A stretch of DNA of 12,291 nucleotides from assembly GCA_003527555.1 (NCBI GenBank), contig DPWT01000199.1, forward strand, positions 1-12,291, given 5' to 3'. The position numbers and the translations under genes were made by a program. Position 1 is the stretch's first letter. Each line of letters starts with the position of its first letter. This DNA is from Verrucomicrobiales bacterium (lineage in GTDB: Bacteria > Verrucomicrobiota > Verrucomicrobiia > Verrucomicrobiales > Akkermansiaceae). The notes under the pieces are model-generated. The model saw only the letters and a program-made list of their open reading frames with translations. It was not told the DNA's origin and made no database searches. Shown here piece by piece: positions 7,604 to 12,291 of this stretch.

Positions 7604-8662
7604 ATGTCTAATATACTTTATCCTAACTTCACTCGCTCGGTAACTCTGTGCGTTTTATTTTTAACTATGTCTTCAATCAGCCACGCCAATCCCGTTCCAG
7701 AAAGTCCGTCGTGGCTCACATACCCGGGCGGAGAGGGTCTAGGAAAAGGAAAACATATCGTGCTTATCGCTGCTGAACAGGAATACCGCAGTGAACAAGC
7801 CATGCCCATGATGGCAAAAATACTTAGCAAGCACCATGGTTTCGACTGCACAGTCCTCTTCGCCGTTAATGAAGAAGGCAAGGTCGACCCAACCATGCCC
7901 GTCTATCCAAAAAAAGGTGAGGAAAATAAATTCAAAACGCACAACATTCCCGGCACCGAGCATCTCGCCAAGGCAGACCTCGTCATCTTCCTGCACCGAC
8001 TCCTCACCCTGCCAGACGATCAACTCAAAAATATCGTCAGCTACCTCGACTCCGGTAAACCCATCATCGCCCTGCGAACCGCCAACCACGGGTTCCGCGG
8101 ACGCATCCCCTACCACATAAACGGGAAACATGTCCGTTTCGGTCAAGACCTCCTCGGTGGCACCTTCATGAAACACCACGGCGGATGGCACCGCGAAGCC
8201 ACACGCGGCGTCATTGAACCCAAAAACAAAGACCACGTCATCCTCAAAGGCGTCAAAGACATCTTCGGCCCGTCCGACGTCTACCGCACCTACAAAGAAG
8301 GCGAAAGCCTGCCCGCCGATTGCACCAATCTCGTCTGGGGACAGCCTCTGGTAAACCTTGAAAAGAACGCTAAACCCAATACCAAAAAAGAACCACTTCC
8401 CGTAGCATGGGTCAAAAACTGGAAAACAACCACCGGTAAAAATGCACGTGTGTTCAACACCACCATGGGTAGTGCAAGGGACCTACAAAGTGCCGGCCTA
8501 CGCCGACTCATTGTAAACGCTTCACTCTGGTGCATGGGGCTGGAAACATCCATCATGCCGAACTTAAACGTGAAGATCGTCGGCGATTACCAACCAAGAA
8601 AAAGTGGCTTCAACTACGAAAAACTCGGAGTCATCCCACAGTTACCATCTCACTTTCGGTAG
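7604..8662 (+). CDS. Secreted ThuA-domain protein
   Basis: A 352-residue exported protein. A signal peptide (hydrophobic core about 13-25, cleavage probably after SHA at 28) is followed by a ThuA-like fold of the class I glutamine amidotransferase-like superfamily, about 48-310. Visible elements are the first strand KHIVLIAAEQEYRSE, the strand LVIFLHRLLTLPDDQL, the segment GKPIIALRTANHGF (RTANH at 158-162) and KHHGGWH (190-196), a position where many ThuA proteins carry a His-rich GGxxxxH motif. ThuA was named from trehalose utilisation in rhizobia; secreted versions are abundant in PVC bacteria, often near sulfatases and sugar oxidoreductases, and their reaction is not settled. It lies 56 bp after rarD. 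Its stop codon forms the loop of a small hairpin and the next gene converges. The family call is good; the function is open. Confidence 0.85.
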   Translation: MSNILYPNFTRSVTLCVLFLTMSSISHANPVPESPSWLTYPGGEGLGKGKHIVLIAAEQEYRSEQAMPMMAKILSKHHGFDCTVLFAVNEEGKVDPTMPVYPKKGEENKFKTHNIPGTEHLAKADLVIFLHRLLTLPDDQLKNIVSYLDSGKPIIALRTANHGFRGRIPYHINGKHVRFGQDLLGGTFMKHHGGWHREATRGVIEPKNKDHVILKGVKDIFGPSDVYRTYKEGESLPADCTNLVWGQPLVNLEKNAKPNTKKEPLPVAWVKNWKTTTGKNARVFNTTMGSARDLQSAGLRRLIVNASLWCMGLETSIMPNLNVKIVGDYQPRKSGFNYEKLGVIPQLPSHFR

Positions 8663-8668
8663 CCGAAA
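8654..8668. terminator. Small hairpin between convergent genes, spanning the thuA-like stop codon
   Basis: tttcgg-tag-ccgaaa is a perfect 6-bp inverted repeat whose three-base loop is the TAG stop codon of the ThuA-domain gene. It lies 13 bp past the DUF1501 stop on the other strand, so it could slow polymerase from both sides. Neither side has a T-tract, so it is not a standard intrinsic terminator. Confidence 0.3.
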
Positions 8669-8681
8669 CAGGTGATCGCCA

Positions 8682-10130
8682 TCAGGCAAACACACCCTTC
8701 ACCGCCTTACCCTTACCGTCCTTGGTAGCGTAAAATGGCCGACCCTCGATTTCATAAGCCGTTTTGGGATTGATCCCCATCGCGGTAAACATCGTCGCAT
8801 GCATATCTTCAATGCTTACAGGGTCCTTGATTGCCATGCATGGACGCTCGTCGGCTGTGGCGCCATACAGCGCTCCTTTTTTCATCCCTCCACCAAAGGT
8901 TAGCACCGATGACCCACCGGTGAAGTGGCGGTGCAGTCCGTAGTGCTTCATTTCTTTGAGCACACTGGTTTTAGCACGCGATTGATCCTTAGCCTTACTA
9001 CCTGGCACACCCTCCATGATCATGTCACGGCTAAACTCACTCGCGACGACCACTAGCGTGCGGTCAAGCATACCACGTTCTTCTAGGTCTTTCACAAGCT
9101 GAGCAATCGGCGCGTCGATCTCCTTGTGGAGGCGTTGAACAGTCGTGTGACCATTCTCATGCGTATCCCAATGATAAAATGGCACGTATTCAGTAGCTAC
9201 TTCCACAAACCGAGCACCCGACTCTACTAGCCTGCGTGCCAACAAACAACCACGCCCAAACCGACCTGTATTGTATCTATCATAACTCTCTTTTTTTTCT
9301 AGAGACAGATCGAAAGCGGCGCGATCCTTAGAACCCAACAAACGATGAGCTTTATCCATTGATCGTAACAACGATTCCTGATGGTAGTCGCTTAACCCCT
9401 CACCCTTTGGCGAGTTTTTCATGGCTTCCTGCAGCGCTTTGTAGCGTCTCGCAAAACGGTTAGCACTCATCCCCTCTGGCGGTTTGACTGCCTGTGATGC
9501 TTTTTCCGGATAAGGCAGATTCATCGGACCATACTCACTACCAAAAAATCCACCTGTGGTGAATGCTTTCAATTCCTCGCTTTCGCCATGCCCCTCGAGG
9601 CTTTGCCCGATAGTTATAAATGGTGGCATCACATCGCTTCGCCCACCCAAGACCTTAGCCATCCATGCACCGATGTGTGGTGCTGCCACCGTCACAGGAG
9701 GTACATATCCCGTGTGCCAATGATACTGATGACGCGAGTGCAGGATATGCCCCAAGTCCGCTTGGTAATGCGACCGAATCAATGTTGCGCGATCCATAAC
9801 AGATGCAATATTCTCTAACCCCTTAGCAATCTTTATGTTGTCTACGGCCGTATCAATTGCCGGAAAAGTGCTGATTACTTTATCAACCGGCGTGCCCACT
9901 TTGAAAGGCTCGTAGTGCTTCGGATCAAACGTCTCCGGCGCTGCCATACCACCACCCATCCAGAGCAGGATACAGGCATCAGCTTTAGCCTCCGGATGCC
10001 CCATCTTCTCGCTTGCAACCACCCGAGGAGCACCACCTAACATGGTGGCCGCACCAGCCGCAGTTAGTTTTTCTAAAAATCTACGCCGGGTCACCCCTGG
10101 CCGAGATTCATCATACCAATTATTGTTCAT
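8682..10130 (-). CDS. Tat-exported DUF1501 protein
   Basis: A 482-residue protein of the DUF1501 family, related by fold to alkaline phosphatases and sulfatases; its reaction is not established. It starts with a twin-arginine signal, TRRRFLEKLTAAGAATMLGG (residues 14-33), so it is probably exported folded. Family segments include LLWMGGGMAAPETFDPK, RSHYQADLGHILHSRHQYHW, FVEVATEYVPFYHWDTHENG (D322, H324), VVVASEFSRDM and the C-terminal GRPFYATKDGKGK. Length is normal for the family. The ATG at 10130 lies one base after the TGA of the upstream cytochrome-domain gene (TGA-T-ATG), so translation is probably coupled by re-initiation, which also fits the absence of a Shine-Dalgarno motif. DUF1501 and DUF1549/DUF1553 genes form recurrent pairs in Planctomycetes and Verrucomicrobia, many copies per genome, often among sulfatases. 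Confidence 0.93.
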   Translation of the reverse strand: MNNNWYDESRPGVTRRRFLEKLTAAGAATMLGGAPRVVASEKMGHPEAKADACILLWMGGGMAAPETFDPKHYEPFKVGTPVDKVISTFPAIDTAVDNIKIAKGLENIASVMDRATLIRSHYQADLGHILHSRHQYHWHTGYVPPVTVAAPHIGAWMAKVLGGRSDVMPPFITIGQSLEGHGESEELKAFTTGGFFGSEYGPMNLPYPEKASQAVKPPEGMSANRFARRYKALQEAMKNSPKGEGLSDYHQESLLRSMDKAHRLLGSKDRAAFDLSLEKKESYDRYNTGRFGRGCLLARRLVESGARFVEVATEYVPFYHWDTHENGHTTVQRLHKEIDAPIAQLVKDLEERGMLDRTLVVVASEFSRDMIMEGVPGSKAKDQSRAKTSVLKEMKHYGLHRHFTGGSSVLTFGGGMKKGALYGATADERPCMAIKDPVSIEDMHATMFTAMGINPKTAYEIEGRPFYATKDGKGKAVKGVFA

Positions 10131-10131
10131 A

Positions 10132-12048
10132 TCAGTTTACGTAATTAAATTCAGGTAGCATAAAGACCATCCATAAAAAATCCTCAGTTCCATCAGCCGA
10201 TAGCTTGTCTCCCATCAGGGATCGCGCAACACTCCATTCCTGTTGGCTCGGCTCTCTTGTTAGCGCAACCGCATAAACACGGCGAATTAATTCATCAGGC
10301 TTTCCGTACTTCTTCATCATGGCTACAGCACCCTCTCTGAGAATGTTGGCTAAAGCATCACCATTTGCTAAATTCATAGCCTCCAGCGTGGTGAACAATT
10401 CAGGCCGATTGGTCACCACTTGTTCCCGGTGAGGACGCCCCAATGCTGCCTGCAGTAGATCCCTCGGGGTGAAAACCGATCGAATCGGCCTGTTATCCCA
10501 CTTTTTCAGTCCGTGAGCCTCCATCACCACACGCAACTGCCCTCCCCTAGCGCCTTTTTTAAACGCATTACCATCAGGCTTGGGCCACACACCCGTCGTA
10601 GATCGAATCATATCAATAAACTGCTCCGCCGACAGCCTGCGGCTCACTGGACCACGGAATTTTTTACCCGCCTCCTTCTGTTTCACCAGCTCCGACTGCA
10701 TACGATAAACATCAGAATTTAAAATCACACGCATCACCGACTTGATGTCGTATTTCTCTCTCACCAATGTGTTCGCCAGAAAGTCCAATAATTCTTCGTT
10801 CCATGGTTCTAAATCCATGGTCTCGACTGGGTGCACGATGCCGCGCCCCATGAGCTGTTTCCATAGCCGATTGACAATGGTGCGCTGCATCCGGCCGTTC
10901 TCAGGGTGTGTCATCAGCTCAGCAAGACGCGCCAAGCGTTTGTCCCTGGGTAGACTTGGATCAATATCCCCTAGCTCCGGATAAATCCAAGCAGCTTTGG
11001 CCACCTTGCCCGTAGGCTTGTCACAACGAAACATTTCGAGGGGCTTTTCTGAAGTAATAGCAGCTAGACTGTAGGCATCTTTGAGCGTCCATTCGTTAAC
11101 GAAGCTATCGTGGCACGATGCGCACTTCATGTTAATACCCATAAACACCTGCGAGATATTTTGTGAAAACTGAATTGCTTGAGTCTGGCTGGCATTGACA
11201 TTCCCCCGCCACTTAATGCCACGCATGAATCCACCCGATCCTTCGACAGGAGAGATCAGCTCGCTTACAAAAGCATCATACGGCTTATTTTCTAACAATG
11301 ATTTGTAGAGCCATCCTGTGATCTGCTTGCGGCCACCATCAATAAATCCGGTACCTGCAAATTCATTTCGGAGTAAATCATTCCAAAACACCATCCAGTG
11401 CTCAGCATACGCCTGATTGTCGCTCAAAACGCGCTCAACTTCCTCAAGCCGATCCAAATCCCCTGTTGCCAGGCGTTTTCTCGCTTCATCATTTGGTGGC
11501 AGACCAGTTACATCCAAGTAAAGCCGACGCAAGAAAACCGCATCATCTACAGCCGATACCGCCTTCGTCTTTTCTTCACCCATGGTTTTTCTAACCAGAT
11601 AATCGACCGCGGCAGCGCCAGTCACGCCCTTAGGAAGTTTCACTTTACGTGGTTTTAACGGCGGTTGGTAACGCTCCTTAGCAAAAGTTATACCATCAGC
11701 CCACGGCACACCTGCTGCAATCCAACGACGAAATACATCGATCTCTTTTTCTGATAACGGATGCTTTTGTTTCTTCGGTGGCGGCATCCTCTCATCCTCA
11801 TCATCAGTCAGCATTAACTCAATTAACAAGGATTCTTCCGGCTTACCCAGCACTAGAACATCCCCCTCCAAAACAAGAGCACGCGTGTTCATGGAGAAGC
11901 CGCCCTTCGATTTGTCACCACCATGACATTCGATACATTTATCTTTAAGCAATGGAACGACTTCATGTGCAAAATCCACATTGGCACAGAGTGTCGGCGT
12001 AATCAAAACCGCCGCCAGTAGATAGAATGAAAGCACGAATTTAACCAT
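10132..12048 (-). CDS. Secreted Planctomycete-type cytochrome c / DUF1549 / DUF1553 protein
   Basis: A 638-residue exported protein. A Sec signal peptide (1-22, ending near TLCA) is followed by a Planctomycete cytochrome c-like domain, about 24-115, with a heme-binding CIECHG (38-43), the segment SKGGFSMNTR and GKPEESLLIELML. DUF1549 follows, about 145-340, with RRLYLDVTGLPP and a second CxxCH (CASCH, 309-313). DUF1553 follows, about 390-610, with RTIVNRLWKQLMGRGIVHP and the segment SRRLSAEQFIDMIRSTTGVWP. The two CxxCH motifs suggest covalent heme binding outside the cytoplasm and an electron-transfer role, but the biochemical function of this family is unknown. Many relatives have 800-1000 residues, so this is a compact member with no obvious break. 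The ATG at 12048 is supported by the signal peptide. It is the first gene of a pair with the DUF1501 gene. No Shine-Dalgarno motif is visible. Confidence 0.93.
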   Translation of the reverse strand: MVKFVLSFYLLAAVLITPTLCANVDFAHEVVPLLKDKCIECHGGDKSKGGFSMNTRALVLEGDVLVLGKPEESLLIELMLTDDEDERMPPPKKQKHPLSEKEIDVFRRWIAAGVPWADGITFAKERYQPPLKPRKVKLPKGVTGAAAVDYLVRKTMGEEKTKAVSAVDDAVFLRRLYLDVTGLPPNDEARKRLATGDLDRLEEVERVLSDNQAYAEHWMVFWNDLLRNEFAGTGFIDGGRKQITGWLYKSLLENKPYDAFVSELISPVEGSGGFMRGIKWRGNVNASQTQAIQFSQNISQVFMGINMKCASCHDSFVNEWTLKDAYSLAAITSEKPLEMFRCDKPTGKVAKAAWIYPELGDIDPSLPRDKRLARLAELMTHPENGRMQRTIVNRLWKQLMGRGIVHPVETMDLEPWNEELLDFLANTLVREKYDIKSVMRVILNSDVYRMQSELVKQKEAGKKFRGPVSRRLSAEQFIDMIRSTTGVWPKPDGNAFKKGARGGQLRVVMEAHGLKKWDNRPIRSVFTPRDLLQAALGRPHREQVVTNRPELFTTLEAMNLANGDALANILREGAVAMMKKYGKPDELIRRVYAVALTREPSQQEWSVARSLMGDKLSADGTEDFLWMVFMLPEFNYVN

Positions 12049-12101
12049 GTGTGATTAACGTCAACCGTAACAACAATTTTTCAATTCTTTTCTAATTAAA
12101 A

Positions 12102-12147
12102 AATAGTCCTCATGCAGAGCTAAAAAAACTCATACCCTATGACTATT
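12102..12147 (-). terminator. Possible terminator for the gene at the right edge
   Basis: Read on the minus strand, AATAGTC (12147-12141) pairs with GACTATT (12108-12102), and that arm runs straight into a T-rich stretch. The loop is long (32 nt), which weakens the call. A second, smaller dyad (ctcct/aggag) lies at 12151-12173, between this hairpin and the stop of the edge gene. The rest of the 148-bp spacer 12049-12196 is AT-rich and must hold the promoter of the cytochrome/DUF1501 pair, but no clear -35/-10 was found. Confidence 0.25.
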
Positions 12148-12196
12148 GTTCTCCTAAAATATCATGTCAGGAGCTCATCGAAGGGCGTAAAAGTGA

Positions 12197-12291
12197 TTAT
12201 AGCCTGAGTTTTCGCAGCGCAATCTTCTCCACTCTGATCTGCCCTAGCGTCTCGTGTGTGTTATTAATCACGCAATTTAAAGCTGACAGAA
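12197..12291 (-). CDS. 3' end of an unidentified gene (partial)
   Basis: Reading leftwards from the window edge, one frame stays open for 30 codons and ends with TAA at 12199-12197. Its last residues are ETLGQIRVEKIALRKLRL. The pattern of short alternating hydrophobic residues would suit the final strand of a beta-rich exported protein, but that is a guess; I do not recognise the family. It is on the same strand as the cytochrome/DUF1501 pair and ends 148 bp before it. An open frame this short can occur by chance, so even its reality is only moderately supported. Confidence 0.4.
   Translation of the reverse strand, partial: LSALNCVINNTHETLGQIRVEKIALRKLRL

Noticed and set aside
7739..8236. 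A 165-codon open frame antisense to the ThuA-domain gene
   Set aside because: It is rich in Val, Phe, Glu and Gly in the way expected from the complement of a codon-biased gene, has no motif, and the sense strand encodes a convincing secreted ThuA protein.
8682..10130. DUF1501 gene as an ordinary sulfatase or alkaline phosphatase
   Set aside because: It shares the superfamily fold but lacks the C/S-x-P-x-R signature and the N-terminal DDQ-type metal motif; its Tat signal and conserved segments fit DUF1501.
12049..12196. A small gene or RNA in the right-hand spacer
   Set aside because: The stretch is AT-rich with stops in all frames and no tRNA-like or conserved RNA fold that I can see; only weak hairpins were noted.

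Overview
The window most likely comes from a Verrucomicrobiota or Planctomycetota bacterium (PVC superphylum), with Verrucomicrobiota my first choice. The reasons are a Planctomycete-type cytochrome/DUF1549/DUF1553 gene paired with a Tat-exported DUF1501 gene, a sulfatase of the GKWWEG / CRPSL type, a secreted ThuA-domain protein, and a membrane Ser/Thr kinase with a large extracytoplasmic part. This is inference from gene content; there is no rRNA or other phylogenetic marker here. Base composition is close to balanced, and I see no insertion sequence, tRNA, rRNA, CRISPR array or phage gene.

Layout. (1) Positions 1-2512, minus strand: a purine biosynthesis pair, purM followed 41 bp later by purF, with purF running off the left edge. 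(2) Positions 2513-2687: a 175-bp divergent intergenic region with several small dyads. (3) Positions 2688-8662, plus strand: four co-directional genes with gaps of 33 to 56 bp, namely a Ser/Thr kinase with two C-type-lectin-like domains, a secreted sulfatase, a RarD-type EamA transporter and a secreted ThuA-domain protein. (4) Positions 8682-12048, minus strand, convergent with the previous block: a cytochrome/DUF1549/DUF1553 gene and a DUF1501 gene separated by one base. (5) Positions 12049-12291: an AT-rich spacer and the apparent 3' end of another minus-strand gene.

How the genes may work together. The purine pair is housekeeping: PurF makes phosphoribosylamine (step 1) and PurM closes the imidazole ring (step 5). 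Most of the rest looks like surface or periplasmic accessory machinery: sulfatase, ThuA, DUF1501 and the cytochrome-domain protein all carry export signals, and the kinase has one membrane helix that would place the lectin-like domains outside the cytoplasm. Such sets are common in PVC bacteria that live on sulfated polysaccharides. The working idea is a cell-envelope module for sensing and degrading a sulfated glycan, but no glycoside hydrolase or SusC/D-like gene is in view, so the substrate is unknown.

The points most worth a second look are the CTLD-bearing kinase and its unassigned helical tail, the sulfatase signature that lacks the usual arginine, the altered PRPP loop of PurF, the stacked dyads in the purM leader, and the absence of a Shine-Dalgarno motif before all eight visible starts. 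I did not find a clearly new multi-gene system.
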